Source: Clostridiales bacterium
GTDB taxonomy: Bacteria; Bacillota; Clostridia; Lachnospirales; WQUN01
DNA length: 38,467 bases
Direction of reading: 5' to 3'
Assembly: GCA_031269465.1 (NCBI GenBank)
Contig: JAISZB010000080.1
Span: forward strand, 1 to 38,467
In this document: positions 16,894 to 24,793 of the stretch, one piece after another
Layout of the letters: each line of letters begins with the position of its first letter
Position numbering within the stretch: the stretch's first letter is position 1
Notes under the pieces: model-generated
Seen by the model: the letters and a program-made list of their open reading frames with translations, nothing else
The model's database searches: none
What the model was told of the DNA's origin: nothing
Position numbers and translations under genes: made by a program

Positions 16894-17433
16894 ATGAAGT
16901 TGACGAGGCTTAATCTGCCAAATAAGCTTACACTTTTGCGGGTTGTGATGATTCCCGCATTTCTCGCGCTCTACCTGGGACTGCCATTTGGGGAGCGAGC
17001 CAGCCGCCTGGCGGCTCTGGCGGTTTTTGCGGCCGCTTCTTTTACGGATTGGCTGGACGGATATATAGCGAGAAGCCAGAACCTTGTGACGAATTTCGGG
17101 AAGCTGATGGATCCTCTTGCGGATAAAATGCTTGTTGCGGCGGCGTTTGTAGCCATGACTCAGACAGGCGAGCTTCCCGCCTGGGCCGTAATAATCATAA
17201 TATCCAGGGAGTTTCTCATAACAGGCTTTCGCATGCTTGCGCTGGAGCAGAGCATAGTCATTCATGCGTCGTCCTTGGGAAAGGCTAAAACAGTTTCACA
17301 GATGGCGCTCATCATAGCAGCGCTTTCGACGCTTATCCCGCCTCAGGCGGTCTACATTCTAATGATTGCGGCGGTGGCTCTTACAGTAGCTTCCGCAGTC
17401 GAATACCTCTGGAAGAATAGAGGCATAGTCTAA
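16894..17433 (+). CDS. pgsA: CDP-diacylglycerol-glycerol-3-phosphate 3-phosphatidyltransferase
   Basis: 179 aa membrane enzyme making phosphatidylglycerol phosphate, the first committed step to phosphatidylglycerol. The full CDP-alcohol phosphotransferase signature is seen: D52-x2-D55-G56-x2-A59-R60-x8-G69-x3-D73-x3-D77. Four or more hydrophobic segments follow. The ATG at 16894 gives MKLTRLNLPNKLTLLR, close to the family's usual beginning; a TTG ten codons upstream lies inside the transposon hairpin. No normal Shine-Dalgarno is present, because the iscB right end occupies that position (a GGGAG at 16871-16875 is about 18 bases away). cinA follows 18 bp downstream. Confidence 0.93.
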   Translation: MKLTRLNLPNKLTLLRVVMIPAFLALYLGLPFGERASRLAALAVFAAASFTDWLDGYIARSQNLVTNFGKLMDPLADKMLVAAAFVAMTQTGELPAWAVIIIISREFLITGFRMLALEQSIVIHASSLGKAKTVSQMALIIAALSTLIPPQAVYILMIAAVALTVASAVEYLWKNRGIV

Positions 17434-17451
17434 TCAAAGCCGCTTCGCCAG

Positions 17452-18714
17452 ATGCGGCGCAGTGAAGGGAGTCTTCTTGCCACGATAGCGGAAATCTTAG
17501 CAGTAGGCACTGAATTGCTGCTGGGCGACATCTTGAATACAAACGCCCAGTTTTTATCCAGGGAGCTGGCCAAGCTCGGAATCAACGTCTATTACCAGAC
17601 TGTCGTAGGGGACAACCCCGCGAGGCTTCTGGAAGCTTACAAGACAGCGTTTGGCAGGGCTGACGTAGTAATTGCCACAGGCGGGCTAGGACCAACGGAA
17701 GACGATTTGACCAAGGAAACCGCAGCCCTGTATTTTGGAAAGGAGCTTGCGCTTGATGAAGAGTCATGGGAGATGATTGCAGCCTTCTTCAGGAAGATGC
17801 ATGCCAACATGGCGCCTACCAACAAGAAGCAGGCTATGATGCCGATTGGATCAAGTGTGCTTAAAAACAGAAACGGCACTGCGCCGGGATGCTTCATTGA
17901 AGAAGGAGGCAAGATGCTTTTCCTTCTTCCGGGTCCGCCGAACGAAGCGCAGCCGATGTACCTGAACGAGGTCGCGCCTATTTTGAGGCCCAGAACAGAG
18001 AGGATGTTCGTTTCAAAAACCTTAAAGATATGCGGCATAGGCGAAAGCCAGGCAGAGGAGATGCTTAAGGATTTAATCGACGCCCAGGGCAACCCTTCTA
18101 TAGCTCCTTACGCAAAGACATCGGAGGTTTGGTTTAGGATCACAGCGTCCGCGAAAAACGAAGGCGAAGCGGCGGAGCTCATGAAACCGACGCTTGATGA
18201 GATAAAGAAGCGGCTTGGAAGAAATATTTACGGCGAGGACGACGAAAGCCTGGTAAGCGTAACGGCAATGCTGCTGATGGAAAAGGGCTTAACGCTCTCC
18301 GCAGCTGAGTCCTGCACGGGAGGTGAGCTTTCGGCAAGGCTTGTGGACTTTCCCGGAATATCCTCTGTATTTTTGGAGGGCGCTGTAACCTACAGCAATG
18401 AGGCAAAGATAAGGCGCCTTGGAGTAAAAGCCGCGACTTTGGAAAAATACGGCGCAGTTAGCCCGCAGACGGCAGTTGAAATGGCTGGAGGAATTGCCAG
18501 GACCAGCGGAAGTGACATTGGAATCTCAACAACCGGGATAGCCGGGCCTGACGGAGGAACGCCTGAAAAACCTGTAGGACTGGTGTACCTGGGACTCAGC
18601 GTGAAGGGAGAAGCTTCAGTCAAGGAGCTAAATCTTGCCGGAAACCGCGCAAAGGTAAGAACCAGGGCGGTTGTCAGCGCATTGGATATGATAAGGCGAG
18701 CCCTTCTTTCCTGA
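17452..18714 (+). CDS. cinA: CinA: competence/damage-inducible protein, NMN deamidase family
   Basis: 420 aa, typical two-domain CinA. The N-terminal molybdopterin-binding-like domain (about 12-180) starts EILAVGTELLLGDI and includes GGLGPTEDDLTKE; this domain has ADP-ribose/NAD-derivative pyrophosphatase activity in studied members. The C-terminal PncC-type domain (about 265-415) has AAESCTGG (E286) and TTGIAGPDGG, for deamidation of nicotinamide mononucleotide. The ATG at 17452 is the only usual in-frame start, but an AAGGGAG sits after it rather than before, so initiation may be inefficient or use a non-standard codon further in. It is next to recA, as in many Firmicutes. Confidence 0.95.
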   Translation: MRRSEGSLLATIAEILAVGTELLLGDILNTNAQFLSRELAKLGINVYYQTVVGDNPARLLEAYKTAFGRADVVIATGGLGPTEDDLTKETAALYFGKELALDEESWEMIAAFFRKMHANMAPTNKKQAMMPIGSSVLKNRNGTAPGCFIEEGGKMLFLLPGPPNEAQPMYLNEVAPILRPRTERMFVSKTLKICGIGESQAEEMLKDLIDAQGNPSIAPYAKTSEVWFRITASAKNEGEAAELMKPTLDEIKKRLGRNIYGEDDESLVSVTAMLLMEKGLTLSAAESCTGGELSARLVDFPGISSVFLEGAVTYSNEAKIRRLGVKAATLEKYGAVSPQTAVEMAGGIARTSGSDIGISTTGIAGPDGGTPEKPVGLVYLGLSVKGEASVKELNLAGNRAKVRTRAVVSALDMIRRALLS

Positions 18715-18731
18715 AGGGCTGGGAAGGGGCT

Positions 18732-18768
18732 GGGCGCGCGCGTCCTCGGCCGACGGCGCAGCGCGCCC
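18732..18768. other. GC-rich hairpin between cinA and recA
   Basis: GGGCGCGC (18732-18739) pairs with GCGCGCCC (18761-18768), with an inner CGTC/GACG stem. No T-run follows, so it is not a clear terminator. It could be an mRNA stability or attenuation element ahead of recA. I see no LexA-box-like CGAAC-N4-GTTCG in this gap. Confidence 0.45.
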
Positions 18769-18804
18769 TGAGAAAGCGAAAAAACACAAGGAAGGGTTGA
18801 TATC

Positions 18805-20049
18805 ATGGCTGGAAAAGATAAAGACGAACAGGATAATATTAAGAAGAGAAAATCCGCCAAGAAGGATAAAGCAGCTGCTGAAGCTGTTGACGCGGGAGGC
18901 GCCGGCGGTCCTGAAGACGCCAAAAGAGTCGCGCTTCAAAGCGCTCTGGCAGGCATTGAAAAGCAGTTCGGCAAGGGCGCTGTCATGAAATTTGGAGACA
19001 AGAATTTAGAAAATGTTCCTGTTGTCACTACAGGCGCCTTGAGCCTTGATGTCGCGCTAGGAGTCGGAGGCATACCCAAAGGGCGCATTGTAGAAATATA
19101 TGGGCCTGAGTCTTCAGGAAAGACTACGGTTGCCCTTCATGTCGTATCTGAAGTTCAAAAGCTAGGGGGCATAGCCGGCTACATAGACGCCGAGCATGCG
19201 CTGGATCCCGTGTATGCCAAAAAGCTTGGAGTTAACATAGATGATTTGTACATATCGCAGCCGGATGACGGGGAGCAAGCCTTGGACATAGCGGAAGCCA
19301 TGGTGCGCTCGGGCGCCATTGACATAGTAGTCATCGATTCAGTCGCAGCCCTTGTTCCAAGAGCGGAGATTGAAGGAATCATGGGCGCCAGCCACATGGG
19401 CGTGCAAGCCCGCCTGATGTCTCAGGCTTTGAGGAAGCTGACCGGAATTACTAGCAAAACCAACTGCATAGTCATTTTCATAAATCAGCTTAGGGACAAG
19501 ATAGGGGTAGTGTTTGGAAATCCGGAGACCACAACGGGCGGACGCGCGCTTAAATTCTATGCTTCAGTCCGCATAGACATCAGAAAGGCTGACACCATAA
19601 AGCTCGGCAATGAGTTTGTCGGCAACCGCACGAAGATAAAGATAGCCAAGAACAAAGTCGCCCCTCCGTTTAAGACCTGCGAGTTCGATATCATGTACGG
19701 GCTGGGCATATCCAAGGAAGGGGACATCCTCGACTTGGCATCGACGCTTGGAATCGTCTCGAAGAGCGGCACCTGGTTTTCATACGGAGAAGTCCGCATG
19801 GGTCAGGGAAGGGAAAATTCGAAGGACTTTCTCCGCACGCACCCGGATATCGCGCATGAAATTGAAAATGCTGTTCGCAGGCACTTTGGCATGAAAGAGC
19901 TGGAAGAGCTCGCTCTTCCTGAAAACTATGTGCAGCCTGGCGATCTTGCCGCTATAGAGGATGTCACGGAAGAAGACATGCTCATTGACGAGATGATGAT
20001 CAGCATGGATGAAGATGATGCGGCTGAGGACGCATACTTGGAGCCATGA
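18805..20049 (+). CDS. recA: Recombinase RecA with extended N-terminus
   Basis: 414 aa; typical RecA is about 345-355. It forms the ATP-dependent strand-exchange filament on single-stranded DNA and drives SOS induction. The core begins at about residue 42 ([17 protein letters not shown]), Walker A is GPESSGKTT (100-108), followed by [19 protein letters not shown] and the L2 region [15 protein letters not shown]. The first ~40 residues are an extra Lys/Asp/Ala/Gly-rich, low-complexity segment not present in most RecA; the tail is acidic as usual but long. The start is well supported by AAGGAAGGG eight bases upstream. It overlaps recX by 4 bp (ATGA). Confidence 0.97.
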   Translation: MAGKDKDEQDNIKKRKSAKKDKAAAEAVDAGGAGGPEDAKRVALQSALAGIEKQFGKGAVMKFGDKNLENVPVVTTGALSLDVALGVGGIPKGRIVEIYGPESSGKTTVALHVVSEVQKLGGIAGYIDAEHALDPVYAKKLGVNIDDLYISQPDDGEQALDIAEAMVRSGAIDIVVIDSVAALVPRAEIEGIMGASHMGVQARLMSQALRKLTGITSKTNCIVIFINQLRDKIGVVFGNPETTTGGRALKFYASVRIDIRKADTIKLGNEFVGNRTKIKIAKNKVAPPFKTCEFDIMYGLGISKEGDILDLASTLGIVSKSGTWFSYGEVRMGQGRENSKDFLRTHPDIAHEIENAVRRHFGMKELEELALPENYVQPGDLAAIEDVTEEDMLIDEMMISMDEDDAAEDAYLEP

Positions 20050-20687
20050 TGATAACGGCGCTTGAGCCTCAAAGGCGCAAGCCCAAAAGATGGTCCGTAT
20101 TTTTGGACGGAGAGTTTGCCTTTGGAATTGACGAAGTGGATATGCTGTATTATAAGCTGGCGGTAAACTCGGAAATTACCAAGGAAAGGCTCGATTTCCT
20201 AAAAGAGAGTCTGCTGGCGGCCAAGGCGAGGGATCGCGCCTTGGCCTTTTTAGGACATAAAGCGAGAACGCGGGGCGAGGTTGAGAGCAAGCTTAAAGAA
20301 GACGGTTATCCAGAAGACTTAATCGCCCGGACATTGGAGCTTTTGACAGGCTACGGCTATGTAGACGACTTGGGATACGCAAGAGAGTATATTGAGCAGC
20401 GTTCAAACGCAGGCTACGGCTTCCAGCAGATCAGATGGAATCTGGAGCAGAAGGGCATAGATGCAGCCGTTTTGGAGGAAGCCTTCGAACATAGCGTCGC
20501 AAGAGAAGAAGAAGCCGTCTTAAAGGCTTTGCTGTCTAAGACGAGAGGCGAGGTTTTAACTGCTCCTGCCAAGAAGATGAAGTTGTACGAATTCTTGCTG
20601 AGAAGGGGTTTTCCGTCTGAGCTTGCCAGGGCCGCCATGAAAAAGACGGGAGAGGATCTGGGTGAAGACTGGCCTGAGACGGAGTGA
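20046..20687 (+). CDS. recX: Regulatory protein RecX
   Basis: 213 aa, usual length. RecX binds the RecA filament and limits its activity. It is a chain of three-helix repeats; seen features include [20 protein letters not shown] (about 60-79) and the [15 protein letters not shown] / [14 protein letters not shown] block (about 100-140), which are family hallmarks. It starts within the recA stop (ATGA overlap), so the two are translationally coupled. A terminator at 20817 closes the cluster. Confidence 0.92.
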   Translation: MMITALEPQRRKPKRWSVFLDGEFAFGIDEVDMLYYKLAVNSEITKERLDFLKESLLAAKARDRALAFLGHKARTRGEVESKLKEDGYPEDLIARTLELLTGYGYVDDLGYAREYIEQRSNAGYGFQQIRWNLEQKGIDAAVLEEAFEHSVAREEEAVLKALLSKTRGEVLTAPAKKMKLYEFLLRRGFPSELARAAMKKTGEDLGEDWPETE

Positions 20688-20816
20688 GCGCGAAAAACCA
20701 AAATGCAGTCATATCCACTCATAATGTGTGCGCTTTGATCTGACTCGCATTCTATGCAGATGGATAATCAAGCTCCAAAATAGTTGCGTTGGACTGCAAA
20801 TCGATGGTACGGACTT

Positions 20817-20860
20817 CGCAAAAGAGGGGGAGATTTATTTATCGCCCCCTCTTTTTTGCG
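20817..20860 (+). terminator. Intrinsic terminator after recX
   Basis: GAGGGGG (20824-20830), 14-nt loop, CCCCCTC (20845-20851), then TTTTTT; outer CGCAAAA/TTTTGCG pairing extends the stem. It lies 130 bp past the recX stop and has A- and T-runs, so it can act in both directions. Confidence 0.8.
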
Positions 20861-21088
20861 TCTTATTCAGAGCCTTCGAAAGAGCATATTTTAATCCTCC
20901 TTTTAGCTGAGCCGCCTACGGCTTAGCGGCGCGCATTGAAGCTTTTTCACTGCGTTTGCGGTGTCCTTTCGGGCGGCAAGTCGATCTGCCGGGTCAATGC
21001 CGCATATCGCCAGCAGCCTGATCGCTTGATTCCATGCTTGAGCCTGCGGCGATAAGCGGGCCTGCGCCAGCGCCTAACGCCCTCTCGC
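20861..21088. other. Non-coding stretch, possible decayed minus-strand gene
   Basis: On the minus strand a short protein-like phrase appears (QAWNQAIRLLAICGIDPADR, about 20980-21040), but I cannot tie it to a family and there is no start or stop context. Nothing else recognised. Confidence 0.25.
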
Positions 21089-21314
21089 TATACTGCTTTC
21101 ATATAAACCCCTATGACGCTATGCTTCATCGCCAAGAGTGAAAATATAAAGTCAATTGTGTGTTTGAGGCATGGACAAATGTCCATGAAGAATATTTTCG
21201 TACTAAACTGCCTTTTTTTGTTGATTATACAGCGAGTGCAAAATGCCGATGTCAATCACGCCACTCAGTGGACAGTCAAGCTCAGAAAAAGGAAATTTGA
21301 CAAAAAGCGGTATA
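21089..21314 (-). repeat. MITE-like element, long class, copy 3 (inverted)
   Basis: 226 bp, same as 14806-15029 but in the opposite orientation: left end TATACTGCTTTCATATAAAC, right end AAAAAGCGGTATA. It contains the eight-base dyad CATGGACA-AA-TGTCCATG. An ATG-led frame on the + strand (MTLCFIAKSENIKS..., from 21113) corresponds to that in copy 2. Confidence 0.88.
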
Positions 21315-21660
21315 TAATGATTGCTGCAAATCGGGGCAGCTGCATTTGCTTGCAAATCAGCATAACCCCTGTAAAATCCATCAGCATTAAAATCAGAAAA
21401 ATGCTCTTTTTTGCATTATGATATTGAAACCGACACGCAAAATCGATAATAAAAGATAGATGTTATTCACTTTGAACTCATTCTAGAAATATCATCGTTA
21501 AAGAGGTTAATTCTTCTCTTCTATTGACGATGGTCTTGCCTTAAGATATACTTTTTCAAACGACAATTTACTCATGGTTTTTCTTTTGGTTATATGCATA
21601 CATATTTGCGGATGAAAGTTCCGATTCTTTCATAATTGGTACTATAACTGCAAATCAGTA
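21315..21660. other. Gap between two long repeats, no gene seen
   Basis: AT-rich. It ends with an inverted TACTGCAAATCAGTATA-like half-element at about 21640-21660. No supported gene or regulatory signal. Confidence 0.35.
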
Positions 21661-21886
21661 TATACAGCTTTTCATCAAATGTTCTTTTTTTGGATCTTGA
21701 TTATCCAATGAGTGGCGCGATTGATATCGGCATTTTGCACTCGCTGTATAATCAACAAAAAAAGGCAGTTTAGTACGAAAATACATTTTATGGACATTTG
21801 TCATGCCTCAAATACACGAATGACTTAATATTTTCACCCTTGGCGGTGAAGCGCAGCGTCATAGGGGTTTATATGAAAAGCAGTAT
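21661..21886 (+). repeat. MITE-like element, long class, copy 4
   Basis: 226 bp, ends TATACAGCTTTTCATCAAAT and TTTATATGAAAAGCAGTATT. It is very similar to copy 2 through the block TTTAGTACGAAAATACATTT. One base is missing in the GACATTTGTCATGCC region compared with copies 2 and 3, which breaks the shared minus-strand frame. Confidence 0.88.
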
Positions 21887-22286
21887 TGCTTGCATGGATT
21901 AAAACTGCTTCTTTAGAAGCCGTGGCTGTACAGCTTGAAGATGTATAATAAAGCTCCAAAATAGGCTCAAGGCTGCAATAGGCAAATCTTATTTTCTAGC
22001 CCGTAATCTTAAGTTAAATCTGAGTTCTGATTCAATGGGCAGCACCTGAAATTAAAATGGCAAAGGTTGTTTTATCCGAATTTTGCCTAATAATGAAAGG
22101 AGGAAAAAAATAATTGAGCATTGATATTGATTTGCAGTCAAATGTACCTTGTGAGGTCTGATGATCCACTTTCAAGATGAGAAAATTCGTTTTTGCACTA
22201 ATTGTATAATGCCGCCAGTTGAATTTCGGTTCAGCTTGGCTGGCTGAATGAGGCGCTTTGTTATAGGAAGCTTCATATTGCTTCTT
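21887..22286. other. Gap with degenerate palindromic-repeat fragments
   Basis: Includes GATTTGCAGTCAAATGTACC at about 22131 with a partial DNA copy of the short repeat family. An AAAGGAGGAAAAAA purine run near 22096 is not followed by an open frame. No supported gene. Confidence 0.35.
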
Positions 22287-22408
22287 TATACACTGCTTTT
22301 ATATAAAATTACCTTTTTTTGGAGCTTGATTATCCATTGAGTGGTGCGAAATGCCGATATCAATCGCGCCACTCAATGGATAATCAACAAAAAAAGGAAA
22401 GCGGTATA
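22287..22408 (+). repeat. MITE-like element, short class, copy 5
   Basis: 122 bp, bounded TATACACTGCTTTTATATAA ... AAAGCGGTATA. It is an almost perfect palindrome: CTTTTTTTGGAGCTTGATTA-type arm, ATCCATTGAGTGG, centre GCGAAATGCCGATATCAATC, then CCACTCAATGGAT and AATCAACAAAAAAAGG. It lies about 130 bp before the HTH-kinase gene. Confidence 0.88.
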
Positions 22409-22542
22409 GCATAGTGCAGTTTCTCTAAAAGCCGAGCCAATCTCAGCAAACAGAGTTTGCCGCCGCATTGCAATCATAGCGGCTCAAAAAGGCGGACTTG
22501 CTTTTTATCATTACCTAAGTTATGATGATTTCGGGGGGCGCT

Positions 22543-23685
22543 ATGGAAAACTCAGCTTCTACTACTGAACGAGAACAGGAGATCTTAAGGCTTCTAAGGG
22601 AAAATCCGCTAATCTCCCAAAAAGAGCTGGCTGACAGATGCAATATTACTAGATCTTCGATTGGCGTTCATATATCAAATTTAATGAAAAAGGGAGTTAT
22701 CCTGGGCAAAGGGTATATGCTTAATACTGAGCCGTACATAGCTGTAGTCGGAGGAGCTATTCTGGATATGTCCGGCAGATCCAGCATAAAAGTGGAATGG
22801 CAGGATTCAAGCGTCGGAAAAATAATTATGTCTCCTGGTGGAGTAGGCAGAAACATTGCGCACAACCTGGCTCTTCTTGGGCAAAAGGTGAGATTCATAT
22901 CCGCTTTCGGAGACGATGCCTTCTCAATTCCGCTAGTAGAAAGCTGTCGCAGAGTGGGGGTAAACATTGATGATGCGGTTATGGTGCCAGGAACCGTCAC
23001 TGCGGTTTGCCTTACGATAGCGGATTCAAGCGGAGAGATCAAGCTTGCCGTCTCAGACGTGGATGTATGTGGATGCATAACTCCCGCGTTTCTTTCCGTA
23101 CGCATGGGCATTATAAACAAATCTATGGTTTGCGCTTCTGATACGAACATCTCAGAGGAAGCTCTCGTTTATTTGGCTAAAAACTGCAAGACCCCCTTTT
23201 TCGTAGCTCCCGTGTCAAAGATTAAGGTGAGGAAGGCTGCAAGCATCATCCCTTTGATTCACACTATGATTCTGAACAGATTTGAAACTCAAGAGCTTGT
23301 TGGCATGGAGATTTCAGGAGAGGATTCACTTGCTGAGGCGGCAGGCAAATTCATCTCCATGGGATTGAGCCAGGTTTTCATTACGATGGAAGAGCATGGC
23401 GTTTATTATGCGGGCAAATCAAGCCAAGGCTTTTTGGCGGCGCAGGCGAAGCCGATGAAAAACGCCAACGGCAAGGATGACAGCTTTATGGCGGCGATAA
23501 TTTGGGCGTTTCTTCAAGGTTTCACGACTGAAAAAGCGGCGAGGGCCGGACTTGAGGCTGCGTTTATATGCGCTGCGGATGAGCAGACTGTAAGCGCTAA
23601 CATAAGCGAGGCGGCTTTGAGGTTGCAGATGGGAGAGTTTGAACCTGCATTAGAGAATATAAGCGCTGACGCGCGTCAGGAATGA
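22543..23685 (+). CDS. PfkB-family kinase with N-terminal HTH, pseudouridine kinase-like
   Basis: 380 aa. Residues ~5-55 form a winged helix-turn-helix (EILRLLRENPLISQKELADR ... SSIGVHISNLMKKG), followed by a ribokinase-fold domain. The kinase part resembles PsuK (pseudouridine kinase): SPGGVGRNIAHNLALLG and DTNISEEAL are near-identical to E. coli YeiC as I recall it. HTH-PsuK fusions are known in Firmicutes. Oddity: the anion-hole/catalytic motif usually T-G-A-G-D-A reads NGKDDS here, keeping the Asp but losing a Gly. The start is taken at the ATG four bases after a G6 run; an ATG seven codons earlier is possible. No psuG glycosidase is adjacent. Confidence 0.8.
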   Translation: MENSASTTEREQEILRLLRENPLISQKELADRCNITRSSIGVHISNLMKKGVILGKGYMLNTEPYIAVVGGAILDMSGRSSIKVEWQDSSVGKIIMSPGGVGRNIAHNLALLGQKVRFISAFGDDAFSIPLVESCRRVGVNIDDAVMVPGTVTAVCLTIADSSGEIKLAVSDVDVCGCITPAFLSVRMGIINKSMVCASDTNISEEALVYLAKNCKTPFFVAPVSKIKVRKAASIIPLIHTMILNRFETQELVGMEISGEDSLAEAAGKFISMGLSQVFITMEEHGVYYAGKSSQGFLAAQAKPMKNANGKDDSFMAAIIWAFLQGFTTEKAARAGLEAAFICAADEQTVSANISEAALRLQMGEFEPALENISADARQE

Positions 23686-23699
23686 ATGGTGCATAAGCG

Positions 23700-23958
23700 G
23701 CAATCCGGCGCGACCAGATGCACAGGCAAGCCATCGGCAAAGGCGGGAAAGGAAAGCTAACTAAGCCCCAAAACAGGTGTTTGGCACGATTGCTTGGCAA
23801 CGCGTAATGCATGGCAGCCGCAAAGGCTTTATTCATGGAAGCCGGTCAAGCGGATGCTTTGACATACTCTCACTTAGCGGCCAGAGAATATCTGCAGGCA
23901 TAAGCCGCAAGAAGCTCAAGACATTAGCAAGGCGAACGGCTATTCTAACAGAAAGCGA
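23700..23958 (+). pseudogene. iscB: iscB C-terminal remnant B, upstream of the hydrolase gene
   Basis: Reading across frameshifts: IRRDQMHRQAIGKGGK (about 23712-23755), then, past a stop, APKQVFGTIAW and GSRKGFIHGSRSSGCFDI, then SGQRISAGISRKKLKTLARR. This follows the IscB C-terminal pattern (R-x-x-H...K-G-G-x-R-x-x-N-x-A-P-x-x-V-x-G, then F-I-x-G-R-x-S-S-G-x-F-D-I, then I-x-x-x-I-S-x-K-K-L). The RuvC and HNH regions are gone. It starts within about 15 bp of the upstream kinase stop codon. Confidence 0.75.
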
Positions 23959-23960
23959 GG

Positions 23961-24018
23961 GGCGCATTGCTCCACTGCAAGATGCCTGGCGGCATTTGAA
24001 GCGGGAGTCTCCTGCGCC
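23961..24018 (+). mobile_element. IscB-element right-end hairpin B, touching the hydrolase start
   Basis: Outer stem GGCGCA (23961-23966) / TGCGCC (24013-24018), inner GCTCC...GGGAG region, tip ATGCC-TGGC-GGCAT. Same architecture as 16815-16886; flanking CCAAA-G-CCTGATGAA matches CCAAA-TCTGATGAA there. The hydrolase ATG begins eight bases later. Confidence 0.65.
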
Positions 24019-24026
24019 AAAGCCTG

Positions 24027-24776
24027 ATGAAAACTGGAGTTTTTCAGCTGACGGAAGATCCGTCTGTAACACTTGCGTACTACCTTAATTCTGAGAGTTC
24101 CGACATGCCAAACATCAAAAAGCGGCCTGCCGTCATTGTTTTTCCAGGCGGCGGCTACAGCTTCTGCTCAGACAGGGAAGCGGAGCCGATAGCGATTGCA
24201 TATTTGGCTGAAGGATTCAACACTTTCGTGCTGAGATATTCTCTTAATGAGAAGTCAGCTTTTCCAAATCCGCTAAACGACGCTGAAAAAGCTTATGAGA
24301 CAGTTCTTAAGAGATCTGATGAATGGCGGGTAGACCCTGAAAAAATAGCTGTCATAGGATTTTCCGCAGGAGGGCATCTTGCGGCTGCTCTCGCAACGAT
24401 GTCAAGAGTAAAGCCCGCCGCGCTTATACTGGCTTATCCTTGCATATTGGAAACCACAAGCAGAGTCCTTGCAATGCCTATGCCAGGGCTTGAAGATAAA
24501 GTGAATTCTGCAACTCCGCCGACATTTTTGTTTTCTACAGCCGAAGATGGCCTGGTGCCGATTGAAAACACGATAGCATTCTCAGCGGCGCTGGCAAGGA
24601 ACTCTGTTCCCTTTGAATCTCACATATTTCAAAGAGGGGTTCATGGCCTGTCTTTGGCCAAGCCTTTAACATCAAGCGGGCATGGCTTTCTGGTTGACAA
24701 GTCGGCCGCTTTATGGCTGAAGCTCAGTGTAGACTGGCTCTTCAAGCTCTTTGGCGATTTTGAGATCTTTGACTAA
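24027..24776 (+). CDS. Alpha/beta hydrolase, acetyl esterase-like
   Basis: 249 aa serine hydrolase resembling the BD-FAE/acetylxylan-esterase-like group that removes acyl groups from carbohydrates. Seen: PGGGY (40-44, oxyanion loop), nucleophile S113 in GFSAGGHLA, D174 in STAEDGLVP, H206 in RGVHGLSLA, giving a complete catalytic triad. No signal peptide, so it acts inside the cell, probably on imported acetylated oligosaccharides (inference, in keeping with the mannosidase downstream). Like pgsA, it lacks a normal Shine-Dalgarno because the iscB right end directly precedes the ATG. tmrB-like gene follows after 17 bp, so the two are probably co-transcribed. Confidence 0.88.
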   Translation: MKTGVFQLTEDPSVTLAYYLNSESSDMPNIKKRPAVIVFPGGGYSFCSDREAEPIAIAYLAEGFNTFVLRYSLNEKSAFPNPLNDAEKAYETVLKRSDEWRVDPEKIAVIGFSAGGHLAAALATMSRVKPAALILAYPCILETTSRVLAMPMPGLEDKVNSATPPTFLFSTAEDGLVPIENTIAFSAALARNSVPFESHIFQRGVHGLSLAKPLTSSGHGFLVDKSAALWLKLSVDWLFKLFGDFEIFD

Positions 24777-24793
24777 AACTAAAGAGGTATGGC

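Noticed and set aside
18715..18804. LexA box upstream of recA
   Set aside because: No CGAAC-N4-GTTCG-like sequence found; the only dyad is a GC-rich hairpin.
20930..21060. Minus-strand protein-like phrase AICGIDPADR and flanks
   Set aside because: Too short and without context to assign; may be chance or a very decayed gene.
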